In this document: piece after piece, positions 23,119 to 31,124 of the stretch
Numbering within the stretch: the first letter of the stretch is position 1
Layout of the letters: every line of letters begins with the position of its first letter
NCBI GenBank assembly: GCA_052144935.1
Contig: JBKQPR010000246.1
Location: 1 to 49,451, forward strand
Direction of reading: 5' to 3'
DNA length: 49,451 bases
From: JOPF133 sp052144935
Lineage (GTDB): Bacteria > Acidobacteriota > Terriglobia > Bryobacterales > Bryobacteraceae
The notes under the pieces: generated by a model
What the model was told of the DNA's origin: nothing
What the model saw: the letters and a program-made list of their open reading frames with translations, nothing else
Database searches by the model: none
Translations under genes and position numbers: made by a program

Positions 23119-23946
23119 ATGACGAACAACATGTGGGCGGCCGGACTGGCGCTCGTGGCAGCATCCGCGGCTTGCGCCCAGACGCCGGCAGCCCCACCCG
23201 CGGCCCCGCCGGCAGCACCGCCGGCCTTCGACGTGGCTTCCGTGAAGGCCAGCGACATGGCGCAAGGCCGCGAGGGCGGCGGGCGCGGGTTCGGCGGGCG
23301 CGGGATGGGTGGCGGGCGCGGCAACATCCAGGTTTCCCCCGACACCCTCACGATGCGCAATGTGACCCTCAAAAACGCCATTCGATGGGCCTACCAAGTC
23401 ACCGAATACCAGGTCTCCGGGCCCGATTGGCTGGATTCGGCGCGCTTCAACATCGTGGCCAAGTCCGCCGGCCCGGCCAATGAAGACCAGCTTCAGCTCA
23501 TGATGCAGGCGCTGCTGGCGGATCGTTTCAAGCTGGCGCTGCACCGCCAGACCAAGGAATTCCAGGTCTACGTGCTGGCGCCTGGCAAGAACGGCACCAA
23601 GCTTCAGGAATCCAGGGGCGAGGGCGAGAGCAACATCCAACCCCAGTTGGATCGCATGACCGTGTCGGTCCAGCGAACCCCCATATCCCAGATGATCGAT
23701 ATGCTGACGCCGGTACTGGGCGCCCCGGTGATCGATATGACCGGACTCAAAGGCAGGTACGACATCACCGTCAACCTGGCCAAATATATGGCCGACATGC
23801 AGCCCGGCGGGGGCGCCCCGGCCGACCCGCTTTCCCTCGTCCTAGCCGCGCTGGAGGGGGAGCTGGGGTTGAAACTGGAGAGCAAGAAAATGCTCCTCGA
23901 CCTGCTGGTGGTGGACCACGCCGAGAAGATACCCACCGAGAACTAG
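23119..23946 (+). CDS. TIGR03435 family protein (soil-associated, exported)
   Basis: A 275-aa protein with a signal peptide ending near CAQTPAAPP, a PAAPP repeat, then the family start FDVASVKASD. Characteristic blocks follow: TLTMRNVTLKNAIRWAYQV, DWLDSARFNIVAK, MMQALLADRFKLALHRQTKE, VYVLAPGKNGTKL and GLKGRYDITV. The family is strongly expanded in Solibacter-type Acidobacteria and has no known function; in some genomes members are fused to or near BlaR-type sensors, absent here. A Gly/Arg-rich insertion (GREGGGRGFGGRG) follows the first block. ATG 23119 is preceded by AAGGAG at 9-nt spacing. Confidence 0.9.
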   Translation: MTNNMWAAGLALVAASAACAQTPAAPPAAPPAAPPAFDVASVKASDMAQGREGGGRGFGGRGMGGGRGNIQVSPDTLTMRNVTLKNAIRWAYQVTEYQVSGPDWLDSARFNIVAKSAGPANEDQLQLMMQALLADRFKLALHRQTKEFQVYVLAPGKNGTKLQESRGEGESNIQPQLDRMTVSVQRTPISQMIDMLTPVLGAPVIDMTGLKGRYDITVNLAKYMADMQPGGGAPADPLSLVLAALEGELGLKLESKKMLLDLLVVDHAEKIPTEN

Positions 23947-23998
23947 AGAATAAGCACCGCTCCTCTGAAGACGCGGTCCAAGTTACCGATTCATGGGC

Positions 23999-24053
23999 GC
24001 TCCCTTGCGGTCGCGGCTCTGAAGGCGCGTCGGAGCCGCGACCGTCAGGGAGC
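23999..24053. terminator. Long hairpin after TIGR03435
   Basis: Arms GCTCCCTTGCGGTCGCGGCT(C) at 23999-24019 and its partner at 24033-24053 pair at 19 of 21 positions with a 13-nt loop. It lies 53 bp after the TIGR03435 stop. No T run follows, so it may act as a transcript-end stabiliser. I recall similar GGTCGCGGCTC repeats between genes in acidobacterial genomes, so it may be a dispersed REP-like sequence. Confidence 0.6.
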
Positions 24054-24104
24054 GTGCTTTCACTTACCGCCCAGCATTCCCCGCCCTCGCGCTACTGTAG
24101 ATGT

Positions 24105-24683
24105 ATGGCAGCCGAATCCACCATGCTCGGGCTGGGCACCCCGGCCCCCGATTTTGCTTTGCCGGACACGGTCTCCGGCCGCACCATCCGCCTCGCCGAT
24201 TTCGCCGGAAAACAGGGATTGCTGGTCATGTTTTTGTGCCCGCACTGTCCCTACGTGAAGCATATCCAGCGGGGCCTGGCCGCGCTTCTCAAGGAATACC
24301 GGGCCAAGCCGCTGGGCGTCGTGGCGATCTCCTCCAACGACGTGGAGCAATTCCCCGAGGATTCTCCCGAAGGCCTGCGCCGATCGGCCCTGGACCTGGG
24401 CTTCGACTTCCCCTACTGCTACGACGAGAGCCAGCAAGTGGCCCGAGCCTATCAGGCGGCCTGCACACCGGACCTCTTCCTGTTCGATTCCCACCAGCGC
24501 CTGGCTTATCGCGGCCAGTTCGATAGCAGCCGTCCCAAGAACAGCGAGCCGGTGACCGGCGCGGACCTCCGGGCGGCGCTCGACGCGGTGCTGGCCGGCC
24601 GGCCGGTGAGCGCGGAGCAGCGGCCCAGCATCGGATGCAACATCAAGTGGAAGCCGGGGAACGAGCCGGAATACTACCGCTGA
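24105..24683 (+). CDS. Thioredoxin-fold redoxin (AhpC/TSA-like)
   Basis: A 192-aa protein: GTPAPDFALPDTVSGRTIRL, then VMFLCPHCPYVKHIQ with a C-x-x-C pair, and TPDLFLFDSHQRLAYRGQFD. This matches the 'thioredoxin family protein' group similar to ResA/Omp16-type redoxins, but no signal peptide is present. The likely role is thiol-disulfide exchange or peroxide reduction in the cytosol. TACTGT ends 6 nt before ATG 24105 and no ribosome-binding site is seen, so the mRNA is probably leaderless. The 3' end overlaps the convergent YkgJ gene by 41 bp. Confidence 0.88.
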   Translation: MAAESTMLGLGTPAPDFALPDTVSGRTIRLADFAGKQGLLVMFLCPHCPYVKHIQRGLAALLKEYRAKPLGVVAISSNDVEQFPEDSPEGLRRSALDLGFDFPYCYDESQQVARAYQAACTPDLFLFDSHQRLAYRGQFDSSRPKNSEPVTGADLRAALDAVLAGRPVSAEQRPSIGCNIKWKPGNEPEYYR

Positions 24684-25203
24684 GCGCGAACGCCACCATC
24701 GTTTCGCCGCCGGCTTCTTCCATCGCATCGGCATCCAGTTCCACGCGGCATGCCGCGATCTCCTCGTCGCTGGCGCCCCGGTAGCACAGTTCGCACACGC
24801 CCAGCGCTTCACCCCCGCAGCTCACCGCGGGGCCAAAAGTGCGGCAGGTGACGGGACGGGCCTCGTAGAGGTCGCAGGTCCCGGTCTCGGGATCGAGCGC
24901 CGGGCAGGGTTCGTCGTCCTCGGCATCATCCATCGCCAGCACGGCCAGCGGATCGCCCGGAAACTGGCGGAAGTTGCGGACCGCGGACTCGCGGGCGCGC
25001 TGCTCCACGCGGGTGGCGCGTTCGGGATCGGTGGAGGCCAGGGCGGCCAGTCCCGTTCGCAGGCGCTCGGCATCCGATTGCGTGATGGGGAACGCCCCGA
25101 GGCAGCACTCGAAGCACCCCGGGCGGCAGGCCAGCCATGCGCCGCTGCGGCGAACGGCCTCGGCCATGGCGGCGTCGACAATCCGGATCAGCTCGCCGAT
25201 CAT
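24643..25203 (-). CDS. YkgJ-family cysteine-cluster protein
   Basis: A 186-aa protein with the YkgJ/UPF0153 zinc- or iron-binding cysteine pattern: ACRPGCFECCLGAFPI near residue 25, then CPALDPETGTCDLYEARPVTCRTFGP and CELCY. It lies 3 bp downstream of egtD on the same strand and is likely co-transcribed with egtB-egtD. A link to ergothioneine handling or thiol/iron homeostasis is only suggested by this position. Confidence 0.85.
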   Translation of the reverse strand: MIGELIRIVDAAMAEAVRRSGAWLACRPGCFECCLGAFPITQSDAERLRTGLAALASTDPERATRVEQRARESAVRNFRQFPGDPLAVLAMDDAEDDEPCPALDPETGTCDLYEARPVTCRTFGPAVSCGGEALGVCELCYRGASDEEIAACRVELDADAMEEAGGETMVAFALSGSIPARSPAST

Positions 25204-25206
25204 GTC

Positions 25207-26157
25207 CTACACGGCCACCAACAGGCTTTCGGCGAACGGCCACACGCGGTCCGTCCACTGCGCCTCCACGCGGTACCCGGCGGCGCGCGCCATTCCGCGG
25301 ATCTGCTCGGGATGGAACTTGTGGCAGACCTCCGTGAGGATGGTTTCGCCGGGGGCGAAGTTTAAAATCAGCTCGGCGCCGCGAATGATCGCCGTTTGCT
25401 CCCGCTTCGAGCGCAGATGCATCTCGATGCGCTGCGCCTCTCCGTTGTAGCGCACGTGGTGCTCGAACTGGCGCAGGTCGAAATCGGCGTCGAGTTCGCG
25501 GTTGATGCGCCCCAGCAGGTTCAGGTTGAATGCCGCGGTGACGCCGGCGGGGTCGTCGTAGGCGGCCAGCATGAGGCGCTCCTGCTTCACCAGGTCGGTG
25601 CCCAGCAGCAGGGCGTCGCCGGGCTCCAGGCACATCCGGATGGCGTACAGGAAATCGATAGCCGCCGCAGGTTCGAAATTGCCGATGGTGCTGCCCAGGA
25701 AGAGCACCAGCAGCGTCTGGCCGCGAGCGCGCCGCCCGGCCACCGCGCGCATGCCCACCAGATAGCTCATCTGCAGCGGGCGCACGTCGCCAATGGGAGC
25801 CAGTTCCTGGGCGCACTGCGCGAGCGGCGGCAGCGAGACGTCGATCGGGTAGTAGACCACCATCTGGCGGCGGCCCAGTTCCTCCAGCACCAACCGCGTT
25901 TTCGCGCCCGTTCCGCTGCCCAGCTCCGCCACCACCAGGTTACCGGGCAGAGCCTCCACAAGCTGGCCGGCGCAGGATTCCAGGATGCGCGCATCGGCCT
26001 TCGACAGCCCGTACTCCGGCAGCCGGGTGATGGCTTCGAATAGCGCCGAGCCGATATCGTCGTAGAAGTACCGGCAAGGCAGCGTCTTCTGGCCGGCGCG
26101 CGTGAGGCCGGCCAGCACCTCGCGCGCGAATTCGTCATCGAGGGCTGGTGCGTACAT
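25207..26157 (-). CDS. egtD: L-histidine N-alpha-methyltransferase
   Basis: A 316-aa SAM-dependent methyltransferase that makes hercynine (trimethylhistidine), the first step of ergothioneine synthesis. Visible are KTLPCRYFYDDIGSALFEAI, LPEYGLSKAD, the SAM motif VAELGSGTGAKTRLVLEEL, FLGSTIGNFEP and NREL. The C-terminal VCHKFHPEQIRGMARAAGY fits EgtD. ATG 26157 overlaps the egtB stop by one base (TGATG), so translation is coupled. Confidence 0.95.
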   Translation of the reverse strand: MYAPALDDEFAREVLAGLTRAGQKTLPCRYFYDDIGSALFEAITRLPEYGLSKADARILESCAGQLVEALPGNLVVAELGSGTGAKTRLVLEELGRRQMVVYYPIDVSLPPLAQCAQELAPIGDVRPLQMSYLVGMRAVAGRRARGQTLLVLFLGSTIGNFEPAAAIDFLYAIRMCLEPGDALLLGTDLVKQERLMLAAYDDPAGVTAAFNLNLLGRINRELDADFDLRQFEHHVRYNGEAQRIEMHLRSKREQTAIIRGAELILNFAPGETILTEVCHKFHPEQIRGMARAAGYRVEAQWTDRVWPFAESLLVAV

Positions 26158-27548
26158 CAGGATTCGACCAGCCGGAAGGTGGCGTAGACGTAAGGATACG
26201 CCGGCCGGAACCAGTTGCGGAAGCTAGGCCGCAGGAAACAGGCCGCCGTGCGCGGAGAAGCTCCTTTCAGAACGTAGTGCTGGCCATCGAAAAAGGGGGC
26301 CGAATAGTTCCGGTAGAACGGAAACGGCTCAAAGCCGGGGAAAGGCTCGAACACACTGGAAGTCCACTCCCAACCGTTGCCCGCCATCTGAATGGGCGCC
26401 GGACCGCGGTCGTCGCCCGCCTCCACCGGAAGCGGGTCCCAGTAGCGGAAATCTACGTTGGCGCAAGGCGGCGCGTCGAGGGCGGCGCGATGCCATTCCG
26501 GCTCGCTGGGCAGGCGCATACCGCGCCAGCGTGCATAGGCATCGGCCTGCTGCCAGGTGACGTACACCGGCCAATCGAGCGGCAGCGGCACTTCGGCGAA
26601 CATGCCGCGGTAAAACCATCGGCCGTCGCGCCCGGCCCAGAAAAACGGCGCCTCCGCCCCGGCGCGGACATATTCCAGGTAATCCCCGTTGGTCACTTTA
26701 TACCGGCCGATCGAAAACCCCGGCACGTCCACGGTGTGGGACTGGAACTCGTTGTCCCACCCGAAGCCTTCCTCGGCACACCGGCCCAGGCGCGCCGTGC
26801 CGGCCGGAATCTGGCACCACGCGTGGCCCGAGTCCTGGCGCCAGGCCGGCGCGTGCGACAACCGGCCTTCCCCGGCATCCGGCGCGCGCGGCGGCCGGCT
26901 ATCCGCGGCATCCGGCACGTCCGGCGTCCGGCCATCCGCGGCACCCGGCGCGTGCGACAACCGGCCTTCCCCGGCACCCGGCTCGTCCGGCGTCCGGCCA
27001 TCCGCGGCACCCGGCGCGTGCGACAACCGGCCATCCGCGGCATCCGGCACGTCCGGCGTCCGGCCATCCGCGGCACCCGGCGGGCTCGCCGGCGCCAGCG
27101 CTTTACGTTCGTAAGGCAACTGGTGGAGGATGTAGGCGAAGGTTTCGGCATGCATGAGGCGGTGCTCGATGGCTGCGTGCAGCAACTGCTCGGGCACTTC
27201 CGCCAACAGTTCGTCGATTTCGTCGCGAGTGCGCTGGTTATAGCGCTCGATTTCGGCCAGCGACGGCCAGTCGGACGGCTGATCGCAGGGCAATTGGCCC
27301 GGCGGCGGGTCGATGCCGAAGGCGAAAAGCCGGTCAAAGGTAGGGTGGAAAGAGGGCCGGTCCAAGCGATCGCGCGCCATCAGGTTCCAATCGAACGCCT
27401 CCAGATGGCCCACATAGAAAACCATGCGGTGACGCTCCGCAATGGGGCGCTGGTAAAGCGAATCGGGCCGCACCAACCCGAACAGCGCGTCTGTCTGTGC
27501 CCGGGCGGCGGCCAGCGTACAGGCCAACTCGGTTTGTGTCCGCAGCAT
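26157..27548 (-). CDS. egtB: Ergothioneine biosynthesis sulfoxide synthase EgtB with repeat insertion
   Basis: A 463-aa non-haem iron enzyme that joins hercynine to a thiol donor. The N-terminal DinB_2-like domain carries the iron ligands: VGHLEAFDWN and the HX3HXE motif HRLMHAETFAYILHQLPYE. The C-terminal FGE-sulfatase domain runs from FGWDNEFQSHTVDVPGF to FRNWFRPAYPY and YATFRLVE. Between the domains lie seven in-frame 11-residue repeats (26847-27077), not expected in the family. With no EgtC-like amidotransferase nearby, the enzyme may use cysteine directly, but the donor cannot be read from sequence. Confidence 0.93.
   Translation of the reverse strand: MLRTQTELACTLAAARAQTDALFGLVRPDSLYQRPIAERHRMVFYVGHLEAFDWNLMARDRLDRPSFHPTFDRLFAFGIDPPPGQLPCDQPSDWPSLAEIERYNQRTRDEIDELLAEVPEQLLHAAIEHRLMHAETFAYILHQLPYERKALAPASPPGAADGRTPDVPDAADGRLSHAPGAADGRTPDEPGAGEGRLSHAPGAADGRTPDVPDAADSRPPRAPDAGEGRLSHAPAWRQDSGHAWCQIPAGTARLGRCAEEGFGWDNEFQSHTVDVPGFSIGRYKVTNGDYLEYVRAGAEAPFFWAGRDGRWFYRGMFAEVPLPLDWPVYVTWQQADAYARWRGMRLPSEPEWHRAALDAPPCANVDFRYWDPLPVEAGDDRGPAPIQMAGNGWEWTSSVFEPFPGFEPFPFYRNYSAPFFDGQHYVLKGASPRTAACFLRPSFRNWFRPAYPYVYATFRLVES
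26847..27077 (-). repeat. Seven 33-bp tandem repeats inside egtB
   Basis: Exactly 231 bp encode seven 11-residue units of the form GAADGRTPDVP / DAADGRLSHAP. The units alternate between a TPDVP-type and an LSHAP-type end, giving a 66-bp higher-order period. The frame is kept. Position in the interdomain linker suggests a tolerated flexible insertion, likely variable in copy number between strains. Confidence 0.9.
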
Positions 27549-27840
27549 GCGTCTTTACAGTTTACTCGAATTGGACAGGTACGAATGTGAGAAGGGCCAC
27601 AAGTTGTAAGCGGGGGGCCGGCATTCCGGGCTGCCAGCGCCTATTCCCGATCTGACAATACGCCCAACTGCAGCGACGGTGCTTTCGCAAGCGCACGTTT
27701 TTGACAGATGCTCCGGATACATTCCAAAGTAGCTTGCACAACCGACTGGCGGCCTTCATCGCTGGCAGCGTTACACTGTTATTCTTCGGAAGCCGCACCG
27801 CTTTGGATTAGGCGTATGATTTTAAGCGGGGGTAGCTTGG
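27549..27840. other. Intergenic stretch, no gene recognised
   Basis: Divergent gap between egtB and the Tat protein gene. Frames here have no motif or good start. TATGAT at 27814-27819 could serve the Tat gene, with GGGGGTAG as a weak ribosome-binding site before ATG 27841. Confidence 0.4.
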
Positions 27841-28671
27841 ATGAGCTCAATTCACACCTCGTGCCCGATCCGTAATCGGAGAAACTTCCTGAAAGCCATC
27901 GCCGCGGCCGGAGCGCCGCTCGCCGTAGCCCCGAGGACTTCCGCTCTGCAAGTGCCGGAGAGGCAGATGACGGCGAACGGCGGCAGCGAGCCCTACCCGA
28001 TTCCGTGGCTGGATAAGAACGGCAGCCACAATCAGCCGGCTGGGCCGAATCTGGAGCCTTCGCATATCTACCACTTCAAAGGACGAGTCGCCCGGTGCAG
28101 CACCTTCATCGGCATGGGCACCGACAACAAGGGAAATCGGATCGCGTTTGGTAGTCCGACGACGGACTATGGTGCGATGCAGGGTGAGTACTGGGCCGCG
28201 CGCGCAGCGCAGCACGGGACCTTCACTCACATATGACTCACCTTGTTCCGGGGACCGGCGGTCCCCGCCAACCAGATTCACGACTTCCACCCCCCGATTG
28301 CACCTTCCGGACTTTACTGGGTTGTCGCGGTACCAACCGGAGGTCTGAATATCAGTCCCGATGGGAACACTGTCACGCTGGAGATGAAGAATGTGCCGGT
28401 GGTCGATCAGCCGCGGTGGCCGGCGCTGGATTCGATCGCCACGCCCGCCCGGATGGCATTCAAGATGGTTTGGAAATCGACCGGCGAACCAGTGCTCTAC
28501 GAGAACGCCTCCGAGCAATTCCGATTCAGGGGTACTCGGGCTGAATGTCAACTGGAGGCGCAGGTGGAGGCGCCTTCGATCGGATATTCGTGGAAGTCCG
28601 ATGCGCTCGAGACATCGCGTGCGGATTTCGCTGTGATTGGCGAGGAGATGAACGGACGCTACTATGGATGA
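27841..28671 (+). pseudogene. Tat-exported conserved protein, interrupted by in-frame TGA
   Basis: The N-terminus has a twin-arginine signal (RRNFLKAIAAAGAPLAVA). The frame stops at TGA 28234-28236 and continues unbroken in the same phase to TGA 28669-28671 (LFRGPAVPANQIHDFHPPI, SGLYWVVAVPTGGLNIS, IGYSWKSDALETSRADFAVIGEEMNG). I recall such proteins in Acidobacteria as exported and uncharacterised, reading through this point with a sense codon. A single change such as GGA to TGA would explain the break. Selenocysteine is considered and rejected separately. Confidence 0.6.
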
Positions 28672-28727
28672 CGAGAAGGACCTGGTAAATCGACGCGCAA
28701 AACACCACCAGGCGTGCCGGAAAGAAG

Positions 28728-28915
28728 CTAGCCCCGATTCGCCCGTAGGAAATCGAAGGCGTTGTTATCGGTGGCCAGGATCACGTCGAACTGGCGCAGC
28801 CGAAACTTGCGGCAGTAGATTTCGGGAAATTCATCCAGCGACCCGCGTGTGTAGACCGCCTGGTATCCATGTACTCGATGTAGAGATTGGCCGCCCAATT
28901 CTGGGGCGCAGGACC
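28728..28915 (-). pseudogene. Fragment of a sensor protein (ABC-substrate-binding-like input domain)
   Basis: Minus-strand pieces in two frames read PQNWAANLYIEYMDTRR and then GSLDEFPEIYCRKFRLRQFD, VILATDNNAFDFLRANRG and a stop at 28728-28730. This pattern (Y..Y.DTRR, then FD.I...DN.A..FL) is typical of the substrate-binding-like input region of GGDEF or histidine kinase proteins. Both ends are missing and a frameshift splits it, so it is a remnant. Confidence 0.5.
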
Positions 28916-29112
28916 GCGAGCAGCAGGCCTGCGCAAATCCAACCTGCTTGACAAGCCAACATCAGAATGAAAAGGGGAAACGGATCGGACGGCGCGGCCT
29001 GGTTCTCACGCCGGGAAGACGGTCAGGTATACCTCAGATGGGAGCACACGGAAGCGGTAGAGGGACTGATTAGACTGATTATAGGATTGCAGAGAAAGGA
29101 CCATACCCCGCG

Positions 29113-29118
29113 TATACT
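29113..29118 (+). promoter_or_regulatory. -10 element of the DUF433/DUF5615 operon
   Basis: TATACT ends 6 nt before ATG 29125. A TTGCAG at 29087-29092 is 20 bp upstream, longer than ideal for a -35. No ribosome-binding site precedes the ATG, so a leaderless transcript is likely. Confidence 0.5.
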
Positions 29119-29124
29119 GAAAGT

Positions 29125-29475
29125 ATGTCTACAAATGACGCCAGGGGGGAAACTACGACGATCAGCGAGTATATCGAGGAGCGCAACGGCGGCTACTACG
29201 TCGCGGGAACCCGCATCTCGTTGGATTCCGTAGTTTACTGCTTCAACGACGGCAACGCGCCGGAGGAGATTCAGAAGCATTTCACGCTTCTCGACCTGCA
29301 CCAGATCTACGGCGCCATCGCGTTTTACCTGAGCCACAAGGAAGAGGTTAACCGCTACCTGGAAGACAAGGAGAAAGATCTCGACGCCTGCGCCATTCCG
29401 ATGGAACAGGAGAATCCCGAACTCTGGGCCCGACTGCAGCGTGCCCGTGAGGCCATGAGTAAACGCGAGCGATGA
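29125..29475 (+). CDS. DUF433 protein, probable antitoxin
   Basis: A 116-aa protein. ISEYIEERNGGYYVAGTRISLDSVVYCFNDGNAPEEI is the DUF433 winged-helix-like signature (usually '..I..RP.V.GTRI....V...'), and IYGAIAFYLSHKEEVNRYLED follows as in the family. DUF433 proteins are widely predicted as the antitoxin of DUF5615 PIN-like proteins. Its stop overlaps the ATG of the partner gene (ATGA). Confidence 0.85.
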   Translation: MSTNDARGETTTISEYIEERNGGYYVAGTRISLDSVVYCFNDGNAPEEIQKHFTLLDLHQIYGAIAFYLSHKEEVNRYLEDKEKDLDACAIPMEQENPELWARLQRAREAMSKRER

Positions 29476-29849
29476 GCATCCGCCTTCTTGCGGATTCCGA
29501 CTTGGATGAAGCCATCGTAACCGGTCTGCGGGCGCAGGAGCCGGCCATCGACTTCATGTCCGCCAACGAGGCAAACCTTGAGGGCCGTAAAGATCCGTTT
29601 GTACTCGAGTTTGCGGCGAATCGGGGACGCATTCTCGTTTCACACGACACGAGCACGATGCCCGTACACTTTTCCGCTCGATTGCGATCGGGACGAACAA
29701 GCCCAGGCGTCTTGCTCGTCCGTCAACATTCCCACGTGGGTCGGGTCATTGAGGCGCTCCTGTTGATCTGGTCGGCTTCCTCGCCTGAAGAGTGGACCGG
29801 CCAGATTCGCTATTTGCCATCGCTCGACCGGTACATCTTCCGCCGCTGA
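29472..29849 (+). CDS. DUF5615 PIN-like protein, probable toxin
   Basis: A 125-aa PIN-like (Mut7-C-related) protein: IRLLADSDLDEAIVTGLR, RGRILVSHDTSTM with the S-H-D-T motif, and PGVLLVRQHSHVGRVIEALL. Conserved aspartates at the start and in the HDT motif are the predicted metal ligands of a nuclease. With the DUF433 gene it forms a putative type II toxin-antitoxin unit; here the antitoxin is encoded first, the opposite of the PIN/RHH pair at 20.1 kb. Confidence 0.85.
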   Translation: MSIRLLADSDLDEAIVTGLRAQEPAIDFMSANEANLEGRKDPFVLEFAANRGRILVSHDTSTMPVHFSARLRSGRTSPGVLLVRQHSHVGRVIEALLLIWSASSPEEWTGQIRYLPSLDRYIFRR

Positions 29850-29860
29850 GCGAAACCCGC

Positions 29861-30304
29861 TTACCGCGCCGCTGCGCGGCCCTTCGCGGGCGGCTTGTGG
29901 CTGCCGGGAGGCTTGCGCCTGGGCGTGGCGCTCATCAGGCGCTTCACCGCCCGCACCAGGTGCGCGCCTTCCCGCGAGCTCTTCATCAGCACTATATCCG
30001 CTCCGGTATTCTCCTCAGTCAGCCCCATGCCTTCGACGAAACCCGACAATAGAATCACCCGCGCGTGGGGATTCACTGCACGAATGCGCCGAATCAGTTC
30101 GGCGCCATCCATGCGCGGCATACGGTGGTCGGTGACCACCACATCGAAATCTCCCACTCCCAAGAGGTGCAGGGCGGCATCGCCGCCTTCCGCAATTTCG
30201 ACGCTGTAGCCGAATTCTTCGAGCAGCGCGCGCCGGACCACCAGCCCGTCGCGATTGTCGTCCACTAGCAGAATCTTACAGGGATCCCGAGGAGTAATCT
30301 TCAT
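29861..30304 (-). CDS. Single-domain response regulator with basic tail
   Basis: A 147-aa receiver-domain protein: acidic pair in ILLVDDNRDG, phosphoacceptor D59 in VVVTDHRMPRMDG, ILLSGF (hydroxyl residue) and a K in VLMKSSREG. The last 20 residues are Lys/Arg/Pro-rich (RRKPPGSHKPPAKGRAAAR), which could bind nucleic acid. No kinase is nearby. It is convergent with the DUF5615 gene, 11 bp apart. Confidence 0.88.
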   Translation of the reverse strand: MKITPRDPCKILLVDDNRDGLVVRRALLEEFGYSVEIAEGGDAALHLLGVGDFDVVVTDHRMPRMDGAELIRRIRAVNPHARVILLSGFVEGMGLTEENTGADIVLMKSSREGAHLVRAVKRLMSATPRRKPPGSHKPPAKGRAAAR

Positions 30305-30437
30305 TGCAGAAACTGACGGAGCGTAACAAACATTTCAACGCTGTGTCAAACTTTTTGCATCGTCTTGAAAAGCTGCCAGATTCAGTGCTTGACAAATCCG
30401 TGACAGCAGCGCAAGGCTTCGTCACGGGCGCATGGAG

Positions 30438-31124
30438 CTATCCCCTCGCAATTTCTTCCAGCACGCGTAGCGCCTCGGCAGCCGGATCGGGGGACCGGGT
30501 GATCTGGCGTCCCATCACCAGGTAATCGGCGCCGGCGCGCATGGCTTCGGCCGGCGTGGCCACACGCCGCTGGTCGCCTTTGGAACTGCCCGCGGAACGC
30601 ACTCCCGGCGTGACGACGATCGCCCCCGGCCCCGCGATGCGCCGCACGGTGGCGGCTTCGAGCGGCGAGGTGACCACACCCTGGACACCCGCTTCCATGG
30701 CCTGCCGGGTGCGCACCGCGACCAGCTCGGAAATCTCGCAGGAGTAACCCAGCTCCGCCAAATCCGAGGGGCCGAAGCTGGTGAGCACCGTCACCGCCAG
30801 AAGCTGCAGCCCGCCGGCGCCCTTGCCCTCCACGGCCGCCCGCATCACCGAACCCACCGCGTGCACCGTGAGGAAACGCACGTCCGTCCGGGCCACCTGC
30901 GACACAGTCCGCTTCACGGTTTCGGGAATATCGTAGAGCTTCAGATCGAGGAAGACGTCCTTGCCGCGGTCGTGCAGCTCTTCGACGATGGTCATACCCG
31001 CGCTGGTGTAAAGCTCCATCCCCACCTTGTAAAACCCGATGTGCGGGCCCAGCCGATCCACCAGTGCGCGAGCCTCGGCGGCGGTTTCCACATCAAGGGC
31101 GACGATGAGGGGATTGTATGTCAT
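30438..31124 (-). CDS. pyrF: Orotidine 5'-phosphate decarboxylase
   Basis: A 228-aa enzyme making UMP. The catalytic block DVFLDLKLYDIPETV has the D-K-x-x-D arrangement; also present are IVALDVET at the start, TPGVRSAGSSKGDQRRVATP and YLVMGRQITRSPDP at the phosphate-binding end. Its ATG overlaps the selD stop (ATGA), so pyrF is translated from the selD transcript. Confidence 0.95.
   Translation of the reverse strand: MTYNPLIVALDVETAAEARALVDRLGPHIGFYKVGMELYTSAGMTIVEELHDRGKDVFLDLKLYDIPETVKRTVSQVARTDVRFLTVHAVGSVMRAAVEGKGAGGLQLLAVTVLTSFGPSDLAELGYSCEISELVAVRTRQAMEAGVQGVVTSPLEAATVRRIAGPGAIVVTPGVRSAGSSKGDQRRVATPAEAMRAGADYLVMGRQITRSPDPAAEALRVLEEIARG

Noticed and set aside
28234..28236. TGA as selenocysteine in the Tat protein
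   Set aside because: The surrounding residues (GTFTHI-LTLFRG) are not a redox or metal context, and the downstream hairpin has a 3-nt loop without a GU feature. A point mutation is simpler.
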